A DNA stretch of 64,000 nt from positions 1 through 64,000 of the forward strand of contig NZ_BOMG01000114.1 of NCBI RefSeq assembly GCF_016862075.1, in the 5' to 3' direction. The notes under the pieces are model-generated. The model was not told the DNA's origin, did no database searches, and saw nothing but the letters and a program-made list of their open reading frames with translations. Source of the DNA: Actinoplanes couchii. Its GTDB lineage: Bacteria > Actinomycetota > Actinomycetes > Mycobacteriales > Micromonosporaceae. Of the stretch, positions 18,130 through 26,091 are shown piece after piece. The translations under genes were made by a program, and so were the position numbers. The first letter of the stretch is position 1. Every line of letters begins with the position of its first letter.

Positions 18130-18480
18130 ATGGGTGACCACTACGAGGTCGGGCAGGCCGGATCGGTCGGTCCGCGGTCCGTAGCCGTCGGGCAGAATTT
18201 CACCCAGGTGTGGCACAAGACCTCGGCTGACGTGGACCTGCGGGAACTGGCCGCGGAGCTGAGCCGGCTCCGGGAGGCGGCCCGGGGATTCACCACCGGT
18301 TCTCCGGAGGACGAACTCGCCCTTGCCGAGATCGCGACGGCGGAGAACGCCGCGAAAGCGGATGACGGTGCCAAAGTCCTTCGGCACCTGGCCCGCGCGG
18401 GCGAATGGGCCCTGGCGATAGCGAAGACGATCGGGGTTCCGGTCGCGGTCCGGGCCCTGGAAGCCGCCATCGCCGGCTGA
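18130..18480 (+). CDS. Small protein of unknown function
   Basis: 116 residues beginning MGDHYEVGQAGSVGPRSVAVGQNF. The ATG at 18130 is chosen because GAGGAGG lies just upstream; the frame is open further upstream but that part looks non-coding. The N-terminus is Gly/Val-rich. The rest is helical (DLRELAAELSRLREAARGF; a Leu/Ala-rich C-terminus). The GQAGxVGP-type N-terminus reminds me of small constant components near actinobacterial effector or conflict genes, but no effector is adjacent here, so no function is proposed. Confidence 0.6.
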   Translation: MGDHYEVGQAGSVGPRSVAVGQNFTQVWHKTSADVDLRELAAELSRLREAARGFTTGSPEDELALAEIATAENAAKADDGAKVLRHLARAGEWALAIAKTIGVPVAVRALEAAIAG

Positions 18481-18500
18481 GTTCCGCGGGCCGGATCTCG

Positions 18501-18521
18501 GTGGCGGGTGGCGGGTGGCGG
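18501..18521 (+). repeat. Three tandem 7-bp repeats
   Basis: GTGGCGG occurs three times head to tail in the 134-base gap between two small genes. Nothing else recognisable is in that gap apart from the ribosome binding site of the next gene. Confidence 0.6.
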
Positions 18522-18614
18522 GTTCGTCACGGGGAGTCAGTGGGGCGGCTTACTTGATCATCTGTGGCTATCATCGGCGCCGTTGATTTTCCGATCGTCA
18601 CAGGGGAGAAACGT

Positions 18615-19220
18615 ATGACTCAGCCGCCGCAGTCTCCGGAGAGCGGGCCCTCCGCATCGTCGTCACAGGCGCCTCCGCCCGAGGTGATACAGGCGGCCGC
18701 TGCGCGACAGCTCGGGCAGCTCGTCGCCGCGCAGCGGGGCACCAATCCGGTGGGGAACCTGGTCTTCGGGATCGGGGGTGGGATCGCGCTGATCGTCGCC
18801 GGCATCCTGGTCGCCTGGATCGGGTCGGCGCTGGACTTCGGGGCTCTGCGGTTCGTCGCCTGTCCGCTGATGGTGTTCGGTGTGATCGTGCTGGGCTACG
18901 CGGTGATGGCGCTGTTCGCCGGGTTCACCGCCACCTACCTGTTCGAGAACGGGCTGGTGCACTCCAAGAACAAGAAGCTCGAGACGGTGGCCTGGCCCGA
19001 GGTGGACCAGCTGTGGCTGTGGAAGGCCGGCGGCGACAACTTCCTCACCGGCCAGCTGCTCTGCTACTACGTGGTGACCACCGACGGGCGCAAGGTTCCG
19101 GTCGAGTCGGCGGTGGCCAAGGGTGAGACGCCGCTCGGCCCGCAGCTGGAGCAGATCGTCGCCCAGCTGGGCCGCCCCGTCGTCGACAGCGGCCCGCTGA
19201 CCGGCAAGATGAAGCCCTGA
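18615..19220 (+). CDS. Membrane protein of unknown function (DUF6585/PH-like)
   Basis: 201 residues. A Pro/Ser/Gln-rich cytosolic head (1-45) is followed by two transmembrane helices (VFGIGGGIALIVAGILVAWI and the PLMVFGVIVLGYAVMALFAG region), then a soluble domain beginning with TYLFENGLVHSKNKKLETVAWPEVDQLWLW. The pattern of a short strand, an ENGL/V turn and WPEVxxLW resembles the PH-like domains of DUF6585-type Streptomyces proteins. Function unknown. ATG 18615 has GGGGAG seven bases upstream. It converges on the cellulase gene. Confidence 0.7.
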   Translation: MTQPPQSPESGPSASSSQAPPPEVIQAAAARQLGQLVAAQRGTNPVGNLVFGIGGGIALIVAGILVAWIGSALDFGALRFVACPLMVFGVIVLGYAVMALFAGFTATYLFENGLVHSKNKKLETVAWPEVDQLWLWKAGGDNFLTGQLLCYYVVTTDGRKVPVESAVAKGETPLGPQLEQIVAQLGRPVVDSGPLTGKMKP

Positions 19221-19227
19221 CCGGCGA

Positions 19228-19245
19228 TGCCTCTGTTATGAGGCA
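19228..19245. terminator. Small hairpin between convergent genes
   Basis: TGCCTC and GAGGCA around a 6-base loop, overlapping the end of the cellulase gene. A weak terminator candidate. Confidence 0.35.
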
Positions 19246-21164
19246 GCGCAGCTCAGCGCTGCGGGGGTGGCCGCCGGGCCGTTCGCGGTGAAGCCGAACG
19301 TGGTGCTCGCGCCCGGGGCCAGGGCGCCGTTGTGGGCGGCGTTGCGGACCGTCACGGCCGGGGTGCCGAGGACGCCGTTCCACAGTGACGCGACGGTGGT
19401 CGTGGACGGGTAGGTCCAGCTCACCGTCCAGGCGGCGCCGGCCGTGGTGCCGGTGTTCTTGACCGTCACCTCGGCCTGGAACCCGCCGTTCCACGAGCTG
19501 ATCGTGGCGAACGTGGCCGAACAGCCCTGGTCACCGCCGCCTCCGGTCCCGCTGCTGGTGGTCACGCTGCGGGCGGCCGAGGCGGCGGAGACGTTCCCGG
19601 CCGCGTCGCGGGCGCGGACACTGAAGCTGTACGCGGTGTTCGCGGTCAACCCCGTCGCCGTGTACGACGTGGCCGACACCGTGGCGATCACGGTTCCGTT
19701 GCGCAACACGTCGTAGGCGGTCACGCCCACGTTGTCGGTGGCCGCCGCCCAGCTCAGGGCCGCACTGTTCGCGGTGATCGGGCCGGCCGTGGGCTGGCCC
19801 GGGGCGCTCGGCGCGGTGGTGTCGCCGGGTTCCCCGCCGTTGCCGTACCGCTGTCCGAGACTGATCCCCGTGGTCGACCCGTCGCCGCCGAGCGGGACCT
19901 GGTGGTCGAGCCCGACGAACCTGTTCTGGTACTGCCACAGCGCCGGTTTGAGCAGCGCGTACTTCTGCTCGTCCCAGGTCTTCCAGTCGTCCAGCAGCAG
20001 ACCGCCGGTGTCACCCGAGTTCGGGTTCAGCACCCAGAACGTCTGGTGCAGCTTGTTCTCGGCGATCAGGTCCCGCAGCGCCGTCATCCACTTGTCCTGC
20101 CGGGCGTCCTGCCCGAGACGGCCGCCCCACTCACCGATCAGCAGCGGCGCGGTGTTGTTCTCGTGCAGGTAGAACCAGTTCGGCCGCCACACGTCGTCGG
20201 TCAGTGTGGTCTTGTCGAACGGCTTGTCGAACCACGGCTGGTTGAAGACCAGAGGCCCGTAGTCGTGCGGCGAGTAGACCAGCTGGTCCTGGTTCGCGCC
20301 GAGGCTGATCGGGTGGTCCTTGACGCCGCGCAGGTTGCCGCCCCACCAGTTGTAGTAGTAGTTCGGTGACCGGTCCGGATCGGTGTTCGGGGAGTTCCAG
20401 GTCTCGCCCTCGCGCGGGTAGACCTCGTTGCCCTCGACGACGATCAGCACCTCCGGGTTGATCGCCAGGATGCGCTTGGCGGCGGTCTCCGCGGTGTGCT
20501 TCCAGTTGTCGACGTCGGTGGAACCGTCCCATTTGGCGCGGACGGTGTCGTTCGGCGTACCGTGCGGCTCGTTCTTGATGTCGAAGGCGACGATCGTGTC
20601 GTCGTTCTTCCAGCGGTTCGCCGCCCACTCCCAGCCCTGGTAGAACAGCTCCGGCGTGATCGAGCCCTTCCACCAGACCGGATGCACGTGCCCGGAGTTG
20701 TCGGCCTCGGCCGAGTGCACGTCCAGCAGCACCTTGATGCCGAAGCGCTCACACAGCTCCAGCCAGTACTCGAAGATCTGCAGGCTGTTCAGCCCGGTCA
20801 GCTCCGGGTTGGCGTAGGTGTTGACGTTCGGCGCGACGAAGGTGCCGGCCTTCCACTCCAGCAGCAGCTGGGTGGAGATCGGGACGCGGACCAGGTTGAT
20901 GCCGCGCTGCGACATCTGCCGGGTGATGTCGGTGATGTTGGCCGACCACAGGCCGTGGAAGACCCGCTCGGTGGCGTTGAACCCGAACCAGTTGGCCCCG
21001 GTCAGCCATACCGGGTTCCCGGCGGCGTCGACGATCTGGTTACCGCTGACGTGCAGCCAGTCGTCGGCGGGCGGTGCGGCACTCACCGCGGGCGTTCCGC
21101 TCAGGGCGAGGACGACCCCGGCAAAAACCGAGACGACCTTCCTTCTCGTACGGGTCAGCTTCAC
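19236..21164 (-). CDS. Secreted GH5 endoglucanase with FN3 and CBM2 domains
   Basis: 642 residues. A signal peptide (VKLTRTRRKVVSVFAGVVLAL, cleavage near VSAAP) precedes a GH5 TIM barrel (about 35-420): the acid/base Glu199 in DIKNEPHG and the nucleophile Glu345 in LLIGEWGG are both present. A fibronectin type III domain (about 435-530) and a Ser/Gly linker lead to a C-terminal family 2 carbohydrate-binding module (GCSATFATISSWNGGF onward, with paired terminal cysteines). This is a typical secreted cellulase layout. GTG 21164 starts the signal peptide and has AGGAG seven bases upstream. A perfect CebR-type operator lies 23 bases upstream, so cello-oligosaccharide induction is expected. Confidence 0.93.
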   Translation of the reverse strand: MKLTRTRRKVVSVFAGVVLALSGTPAVSAAPPADDWLHVSGNQIVDAAGNPVWLTGANWFGFNATERVFHGLWSANITDITRQMSQRGINLVRVPISTQLLLEWKAGTFVAPNVNTYANPELTGLNSLQIFEYWLELCERFGIKVLLDVHSAEADNSGHVHPVWWKGSITPELFYQGWEWAANRWKNDDTIVAFDIKNEPHGTPNDTVRAKWDGSTDVDNWKHTAETAAKRILAINPEVLIVVEGNEVYPREGETWNSPNTDPDRSPNYYYNWWGGNLRGVKDHPISLGANQDQLVYSPHDYGPLVFNQPWFDKPFDKTTLTDDVWRPNWFYLHENNTAPLLIGEWGGRLGQDARQDKWMTALRDLIAENKLHQTFWVLNPNSGDTGGLLLDDWKTWDEQKYALLKPALWQYQNRFVGLDHQVPLGGDGSTTGISLGQRYGNGGEPGDTTAPSAPGQPTAGPITANSAALSWAAATDNVGVTAYDVLRNGTVIATVSATSYTATGLTANTAYSFSVRARDAAGNVSAASAARSVTTSSGTGGGGDQGCSATFATISSWNGGFQAEVTVKNTGTTAGAAWTVSWTYPSTTTVASLWNGVLGTPAVTVRNAAHNGALAPGASTTFGFTANGPAATPAALSCAAS

Positions 21165-21186
21165 AGACGTCTCCTGGGGTCGATTC

Positions 21187-21200
21187 TGGGAGCGCTCCCA
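21187..21200. promoter_or_regulatory. CebR-type operator
   Basis: Perfect 14-bp palindrome TGGGAGCGCTCCCA, identical to the box bound by the LacI-family repressor CebR before cellulase and cellobiose genes of Streptomyces and relatives. It lies just upstream of the GH5 gene. Confidence 0.9.
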
Positions 21201-21250
21201 ATATCGACAGTATTTAATCCCCGGGAAATACTGGCAAGGTGTTCCGCCGA

Positions 21251-21796
21251 CTATGTTCGGGGTGGCTCGTCCCGGGACGGGAGCCGCTTCACCGGCAGCG
21301 GGAACCGGCCCTGACCGAGCGCCGCCCGCATCGTCCTCACACAACGGTCCCGGGCGGCGTCCACCCGCCGGCGGTCGTAGTGCTGCTCCAGGTTCATCTC
21401 CGCGTCCGTGGTCCGCAGCGGTTTCTGCCAGGCCGTCTTCATCTGCACGCCGACCTCGGCCTTGGCCTCGGTGGCCAGCAGCCGGTAGGCGGCACCGACC
21501 GCGGGCGCCTCGATGTCCAGCAGCGCCTGGTGGAAGGCGAGCCGCGAATAGATCCGGCTCACCTCCTCGGTGAGCTCCCGGCGCACCTCCACGGTGCCGG
21601 TGCGCCGCCGGATCCGGTACGGCATCTCCGCGTAGTCCTCGATGACGGCGAGCGCCTCACCGAACGCCCGGGCCCGGCGCTCCCGGCGTGCCCCACGCTG
21701 GTTGAGCCCATAGGTCAGCAGCGCGGTGAGCGCCGCCCCGAGGATCGCGATGACCGGCACTATCACCGCAGCCGTCTGCGCGGCCGTCCACGTCAT
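21251..21796 (-). CDS. One-TM protein of unknown function downstream of a nucleotidyltransferase
   Basis: 181 residues. One transmembrane helix at the N-terminus (TAAVIVPVIAILGAALTALLTY) followed by a basic patch (RGARRERRARAFGEAL) and a helical cytosolic domain of about 140 residues ending in a basic Pro/Arg tail. The family is not recognised by name. It begins 40 bases after the stop of the CD-NTase-like gene on the same strand, so the pair is probably co-transcribed. A role as its membrane effector is conceivable but unproven; related-looking proteins in actinobacteria may occur alone. Confidence 0.65.
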   Translation of the reverse strand: MTWTAAQTAAVIVPVIAILGAALTALLTYGLNQRGARRERRARAFGEALAVIEDYAEMPYRIRRRTGTVEVRRELTEEVSRIYSRLAFHQALLDIEAPAVGAAYRLLATEAKAEVGVQMKTAWQKPLRTTDAEMNLEQHYDRRRVDAARDRCVRTMRAALGQGRFPLPVKRLPSRDEPPRT

Positions 21797-21836
21797 ACCG
21801 CTGTACCGCTCATGCCTCGAAGATCCGCCCCGGACG

Positions 21837-22703
21837 TCAGAGTTGGTGAAGGACGTCGATGATTCTCGCAGCAGCGCCCGGATCCCATTGATCCGGACCC
21901 GGCCCGAACAACCGGTTGATCCCGTTCTGGCAGGGCAGGGCGCCGAACGTCACCGGATCGTCGCGGTGCATGCGGCGCAGCCACGCCAGGGCGTCCCGGT
22001 AGGCCGCCGCCGGTGACCCGGCCGAGCGGTAGATCCGGTCGGGGATAGTGAAGAGCAGACATTCGATCAGGTACGACGGAGCGAGCCAGCCGTCGATCAT
22101 CAGATCCGCCCCGCCGCGCCGCCGGGCCCGCTTGGCCGCCCGGACCGCCTCCTTGAACCGGCCACCGGTCCGCCGGTCCTTGGCGTCGCCGTTGCGCCGG
22201 TGTTGCCGGGGAAAGTTGACGATCGCCCGGCCGTCCTGATCCCGGAAGAAGACACCCTGCTCGGAGAAGCCGGCGCCGGGCACCGGAGACCAGCGGTGCT
22301 CGGTGGCGACGAGCACGTCCACCATCTCCCCGAAGAGCGACCCGGGATCGTCGACGTTGAGGCAGCGGCGGCCCATCCGGACGGTGTGCGACTCGCCCAG
22401 AACGGTCAGGACGTCGTCGCGGAACTCCTCCCAGCCGTAACCGGGGACAGGCGCCGTGAGCATCAGCACCAGGTCGATGTCACTGCCCTGGTCCAGATGG
22501 GTGCCGTTGACACGCGAGCCCTGCCCGAAGATCTCGAACGCCCGCCCGTCGAGCAGCGTGGACCGGCTCAGCGCCCGCCGTAACTCGCCCTCGGCCCAGC
22601 CCACCAGGAATTCGTTCACCGCCACCGAGCCGGACGGCAGCCACATGCGGCCCGGCCGAGCCCACGGCCCCGCCGAACCCGTCTGCGGCAACCCGGTGCT
22701 CAT
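21837..22703 (-). CDS. CD-NTase-like nucleotidyltransferase
   Basis: 288 residues with a complete Pol-beta nucleotidyltransferase core: GS at 62-63 in FGQGSRVNGTHLDQGSDIDL, the metal-binding Asp pair Asp75/Asp77, and a third Asp129 in GEMVDVLVA. The second half (FKEAVRAAKRARR, then APSYLIECLLFTIPD) matches the helical domain of cyclic-oligonucleotide synthases of bacterial antiphage systems, where PSYxIExLxxxxP is characteristic. Aminoglycoside- or tRNA-type NTases are less likely given that motif. ATG 22703 is the preferred start; the longer form from 22745 lacks a visible ribosome binding site. The partner would be the one-TM gene downstream. Confidence 0.7.
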   Translation of the reverse strand: MSTGLPQTGSAGPWARPGRMWLPSGSVAVNEFLVGWAEGELRRALSRSTLLDGRAFEIFGQGSRVNGTHLDQGSDIDLVLMLTAPVPGYGWEEFRDDVLTVLGESHTVRMGRRCLNVDDPGSLFGEMVDVLVATEHRWSPVPGAGFSEQGVFFRDQDGRAIVNFPRQHRRNGDAKDRRTGGRFKEAVRAAKRARRRGGADLMIDGWLAPSYLIECLLFTIPDRIYRSAGSPAAAYRDALAWLRRMHRDDPVTFGALPCQNGINRLFGPGPDQWDPGAAARIIDVLHQL

Positions 22704-22794
22704 GGTGCCAAGTATGCTCTCCGCCCGGTTCACGAACCAGATCACGGCCCGCCGGTCCGTCTTCAGAAGGTTCCGTCTTCACAGGGTTCCGTCT

Positions 22795-23211
22795 TCACAG
22801 GGTTCCGTCGAAGGCGCGGGCATTGTCCCTGACCACGGGGATGTAACGCTCGGCCCACTCGCGCAGACCGCGCAACGGCTCGACGAGCGTCATGCCCAGG
22901 CCGGTGAGACGGTAATGGACCCGGGGCGGCTTGGTCGCCTCGACCCGGCGGGCGACGAGGCCGTCCCGCTCCAGCGCCTTGAGGGTCTGCGCCAGCATCT
23001 TCGGCGAGATGCCCGCCATCACACGCTTCAGTTCCGCGAACCGGAGCTCCCCGTCGGCCGCGGCCAGCGACAGCACCGCCATGGTCGTCCATCGCGATCC
23101 CACCCGGTCGAGCAGCAGCCTCGTCGGGCACAGCGGATCGAACAGATCACCGGGCGAGGTGGTTACCCCGGCGTCACCTGGTGACGGGAAAGTGCCTTCT
23201 TGCCCGCTCAC
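22795..23211 (-). CDS. HxlR-family transcriptional regulator
   Basis: About 138 residues with an HxlR winged helix: DPLCPTRLLLDRVGSRWTTMAVLSL, then LRFAELKRVMAGISPKMLAQTLKALERDGLVARR. The single Cys before the first helix is where many HxlR proteins sense redox or electrophiles. GTG 23211 is chosen (AGGAAA eight bases upstream); a longer frame exists but would run through the divergent hydrolase gene. An inverted repeat lies between the two divergent starts. Confidence 0.88.
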   Translation of the reverse strand: MSGQEGTFPSPGDAGVTTSPGDLFDPLCPTRLLLDRVGSRWTTMAVLSLAAADGELRFAELKRVMAGISPKMLAQTLKALERDGLVARRVEATKPPRVHYRLTGLGMTLVEPLRGLREWAERYIPVVRDNARAFDGTL

Positions 23212-23225
23212 TGGAGGTTTCCTAC

Positions 23226-23250
23226 GGTTACCACGTCCCGAATCGTAACC
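23226..23250. promoter_or_regulatory. Candidate HxlR operator
   Basis: Inverted repeat GGTTAC-N13-GTAACC in the roughly 50-base gap between divergently transcribed HxlR and hydrolase genes. Confidence 0.6.
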
Positions 23251-23262
23251 ATGGAGGTCCTC

Positions 23263-24147
23263 GTGCGCCAGCCGGCCCTGTCCACTCACATCCGCGGGGC
23301 GACCACCCGCCGGATACCCGTCGACGGCGTCGAGATCGCCGTGGAGACCCTCGGGCGGGGGCCGGCCGTCCTGCTGCTGCACGGCTTCCCGCACACCCGC
23401 GCCATCTGGCGGGAGGTAGCTCCCCGGCTGGCCGCCGCGGGCTTCCGGGCGATCGCGCCGGACCTGCCCGGGCTCGGCGACAGCACCCCGGCGGTACGCG
23501 GGTACCAGGCACCGGCGATCGCCGCGGATCTGCTCGGTCTACTGACCGCCCTCGACGTCACCGAGGCACACGTCGCCGGCGTCGACCTGGGCGTGACCCC
23601 GGCGTTCGCCCTGGCCGCGGCACACCCCGAGTGGGTGAGCAGCCTGACCCTGTCCGAAGGACTGCTCGGCTCCCTGCCCGGTGCCGAGGAGTTCCTCCGC
23701 GACGGGCCGCCGTGGTGGTTCGGCTTCCATCAGGCGCCCGGCGGCCTGGCGGAGGACGTCCTGGCGGACTCGGCGGAGCGCTACATCCGCTTCTTCCTCG
23801 CCGCGGGCAGCCACCGGGGCCTGCCGGAAGACCTCGCCCGGATCATCGTGGCGGCATACCGGAGCCGGACGAGTCTCACCGCCGCCTTCGACCACTACCG
23901 CGCGATGCCGGCCACCGCGGCATGGATCGAGGCCTGGGCCCGGGACCGGCGATTGGTCCCGCCGGTGCTAGCCGTCGGCGGCGGTGCGATCGCCGGAGCC
24001 ACCGCTCGCCAACTGGAGCCGATCACCGGCAAGCTCACCGAACACGTGCTCGACGACTGCGGCCACATCACCCCGATCGACCAGCCGGGCGCCTTCGCCG
24101 ACCTGATCATCGACCACGCCCGCGCGTCCGCCGGGAACCGGACGTGA
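23263..24147 (+). CDS. Alpha/beta hydrolase with Asp nucleophile (epoxide hydrolase/dehalogenase-like)
   Basis: About 294 residues. The oxyanion motif HGFP (in LLLHGFPHTRAIW) is followed by a nucleophile elbow GVDLG, giving Asp108 rather than Ser, as in epoxide hydrolases and haloalkane or fluoroacetate dehalogenases. The C-terminal His is in CGHITPIDQP. A helical cap lies between about 135 and 220. GTG 23263 has GGAGG about five bases upstream; ATG 23251, which contains that site, is the alternative. It is divergent from an HxlR regulator, suggesting induction by a reactive small molecule. The substrate is unknown. Confidence 0.82.
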   Translation: MRQPALSTHIRGATTRRIPVDGVEIAVETLGRGPAVLLLHGFPHTRAIWREVAPRLAAAGFRAIAPDLPGLGDSTPAVRGYQAPAIAADLLGLLTALDVTEAHVAGVDLGVTPAFALAAAHPEWVSSLTLSEGLLGSLPGAEEFLRDGPPWWFGFHQAPGGLAEDVLADSAERYIRFFLAAGSHRGLPEDLARIIVAAYRSRTSLTAAFDHYRAMPATAAWIEAWARDRRLVPPVLAVGGGAIAGATARQLEPITGKLTEHVLDDCGHITPIDQPGAFADLIIDHARASAGNRT

Positions 24148-24322
24148 CCCGGGGCAACGACAGGCCTTCCGGCAGCGCCGCGCGGCCCATGCCTGCGGGG
24201 TGCTCGGGGTGGGCGCGGCATCCCCAGCCCTCGGGCCGGCGCGGAGCCCGGTAGGAATCGCCGCGCCGCCGCGGCCCTGGCCCTGGACTCGCCGGGCCGG
24301 CAGGCGGGAAGGCGGGGGTGGT
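24148..24322. other. Intergenic, nothing recognised
   Basis: 175 G/C-rich bases between convergent genes. No clear hairpin, promoter or small gene was seen. Confidence 0.5.
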
Positions 24323-24715
24323 TCAGAAGTCCCAGTCGGACATGTCGTCGACCTCGGTGGGGGTGACGCCCTCGAAGACGACCAGGAGGCCCAGCTCGGT
24401 GGGGCCCGGGGCCTCGGCGAACCGAACCTCCCAGTTTCGGCCGGGCCGGAAGGTCAGCTCGGGATCCCAGCGGGCCATCAGGTCGGGGTCCAGGCCGGCG
24501 GCCGTCGCCGCCGCGGCGAGCAGGATGCCGGGGTCGGCACAGACGCCGTCGATGAAAGCCGGGTCCAGGTCGCCGCCGGTCCGCCCGTCGACGATCACGC
24601 TCACCGGCGTGCCGGGCCGGTTCCGGAGCGCGCCGGTCCAGCAGACCACCCCGGCGGGCGCCTCCGGCATCAGGACCAGGCCGGTCACATGGTCGAGGTG
24701 GGGAGGCTCGGTCAC
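24323..24715 (-). CDS. Small soluble protein of unknown function
   Basis: 130 residues, acidic (many Asp/Glu), no signal peptide or membrane segment, ending DDMSDWDF. Codon positions show the normal third-position G/C bias, so it is likely real. The frame starts at GTG 24715 with only a weak ribosome binding site. No family recognised. Confidence 0.6.
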   Translation of the reverse strand: MTEPPHLDHVTGLVLMPEAPAGVVCWTGALRNRPGTPVSVIVDGRTGGDLDPAFIDGVCADPGILLAAAATAAGLDPDLMARWDPELTFRPGRNWEVRFAEAPGPTELGLLVVFEGVTPTEVDDMSDWDF

Positions 24716-24806
24716 CAGCTCACGGTACCCACGCCCTGCTTGCGCCTGCGCCTTCGTCCCGTCGAGGAACGTAAGACATCGATTGTCGCGTATGCTTTGA
24801 GGCTCC

Positions 24807-24820
24807 TGTGAGCGCTCACA
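24807..24820. promoter_or_regulatory. LacI-type operator
   Basis: Perfect 14-bp palindrome TGTGAGCGCTCACA with the central CG step typical of LacI/GalR operators, 44 bases before the beta-helix gene start. It differs from the CebR box only in its outer arms (TGTGA versus TGGGA). Confidence 0.75.
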
Positions 24821-24864
24821 TCCCCATACCGAGCGCGTTCCCCGATATCAGGAGAGGAATCCCC

Positions 24865-26001
24865 ATGAGAGTTCGACATGGCATCGTCGCCGGGCTGCTG
24901 GTTGCGGCCGGGCTGGCCGGTGGTGGTGCTCCGGCGCATGCTGCCGCCTGTGGTGACGGGACGTTCCAGTCCCAGGTGACCGTCAGTGGCAGTACCTGGA
25001 CGGCGCGCAACGCGGCCGGCAGCGCTGTCTACACCGGCACCGATTTTCGGGCGGCAGTGCAGGCCGGGATCGGCAGCTTGACCGCTGGGCGTACCTCGAT
25101 CCAGCGGGTGGTGGTCCGCGGCAACGGCAGCATGACCGCGGGCAGCCGGATCTCGCTGGCCAGTTACACGTCACTCTCGGTGTGCGGCACGATCAACGTG
25201 ACCGGCAGCGGCAGTGGCGACTACGCCCCGATCTACGCGCGCGGGGTCAGCAACATCGAGGTGCCCTACCTGAACGTCACCGGCGCGCCGATCTACGGCA
25301 TCTTCATGCGCAACGTGACGAACGTCTGGCTGGGCGCCATCGACATGCGGCTGAGCAGTGGCCTCGGCGTGCGGATCGACAACCGGGGCGACACCAGCCA
25401 GTGGACCCGTAACGTCCGGGTGGACACGGTCTACGTCTCCGGCGCGAGTTCGCACGCGATGGAGACCTACGGCGTGGACGGCATCACCATCGGCACCGTC
25501 ACCGCCCGCAGTGTCGGAGAGTCCGGTCTGCTGCTCAACCAGACGATCAACGCCACCGTCGGTACGGTCGACGCCGAGAACGCCGGGACCGGCACCGGGT
25601 ACGCCGCGTTCCGGATGGCGAACCGGAACGGCCGGGTGGGTGACGCGTACCCGCAGAACATCAAGGTCGGCACGGTCAAGGCGCGGGGTGGCGGCCGTGG
25701 CGTGTTCTGTGTGTCGGAGAGCGGCGGCGCCACCATCGACCGGGTCGACATCGCGAACACCGGCAACAACGCGATCCTGGTGGAGAACTGCTACAACGTG
25801 ACGGTCGCCGGGGTGTCCGGCACGGTCAGCGGTGGCGGTGAGATCCGGATCGCGGCCCGGACCGAGTTCGCCCCGTCGTCCGGGATCCGGTTCCAGAACC
25901 TGACGGTGTCGAATTCGAGCATCCGATGGAGCCCGTGCACCGGCAGCAACAACACGATCAGCAACGTCACCCGTACGAACACGGCCCTGACCTGGTGTTG
26001 A
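24865..26001 (+). CDS. Secreted right-handed beta-helix protein (polysaccharide lyase/hydrolase-like)
   Basis: 378 residues. Signal peptide MRVRHGIVAGLLVAAGLAGG with cleavage near AHAA. The mature protein is made of short repeating Val/Ile/Asn-rich strands (GTINVTGSG, NIEVPYLNVTGAPIYG, NVTNVWLGAIDMR, GITIGTVTARS, and so on), the signature of a right-handed parallel beta-helix as in pectate lyases and polygalacturonases. Four cysteines sit in and around the helix, two in the C-terminal cap. No specific lyase active-site motif was identified. ATG 24865 has AGGAGAGG upstream. A LacI-type operator in the promoter region suggests carbohydrate control. Confidence 0.78.
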   Translation: MRVRHGIVAGLLVAAGLAGGGAPAHAAACGDGTFQSQVTVSGSTWTARNAAGSAVYTGTDFRAAVQAGIGSLTAGRTSIQRVVVRGNGSMTAGSRISLASYTSLSVCGTINVTGSGSGDYAPIYARGVSNIEVPYLNVTGAPIYGIFMRNVTNVWLGAIDMRLSSGLGVRIDNRGDTSQWTRNVRVDTVYVSGASSHAMETYGVDGITIGTVTARSVGESGLLLNQTINATVGTVDAENAGTGTGYAAFRMANRNGRVGDAYPQNIKVGTVKARGGGRGVFCVSESGGATIDRVDIANTGNNAILVENCYNVTVAGVSGTVSGGGEIRIAARTEFAPSSGIRFQNLTVSNSSIRWSPCTGSNNTISNVTRTNTALTWC

Positions 26002-26022
26002 CCGTGAACTGAGAGCAACGTG

Positions 26023-26054
26023 AACGGGGCCGGTGGGTGATCATCGGCCCCGTT
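26023..26054. terminator. Hairpin terminator
   Basis: 10-bp stem AACGGGGCCG / CGGCCCCGTT with a 12-base loop, 21 bases after the stop of the beta-helix gene and before the phosphatase gene. Confidence 0.7.
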
Positions 26055-26091
26055 ACACACCCGGGCGCGTCACGGGGCGTTAACTGAGGTC

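Noticed and set aside
18501..18521. Tandem GTGGCGG repeats as a CRISPR-like or iteron array
   Set aside because: Only three copies, no spacers, no associated genes.
26004..26025. Two GTGAAC repeats upstream of the alkaline phosphatase as a PHO box
   Set aside because: Spacing is 16 rather than the 11 bases of a PhoP direct repeat, and the second copy lies in the terminator stem.
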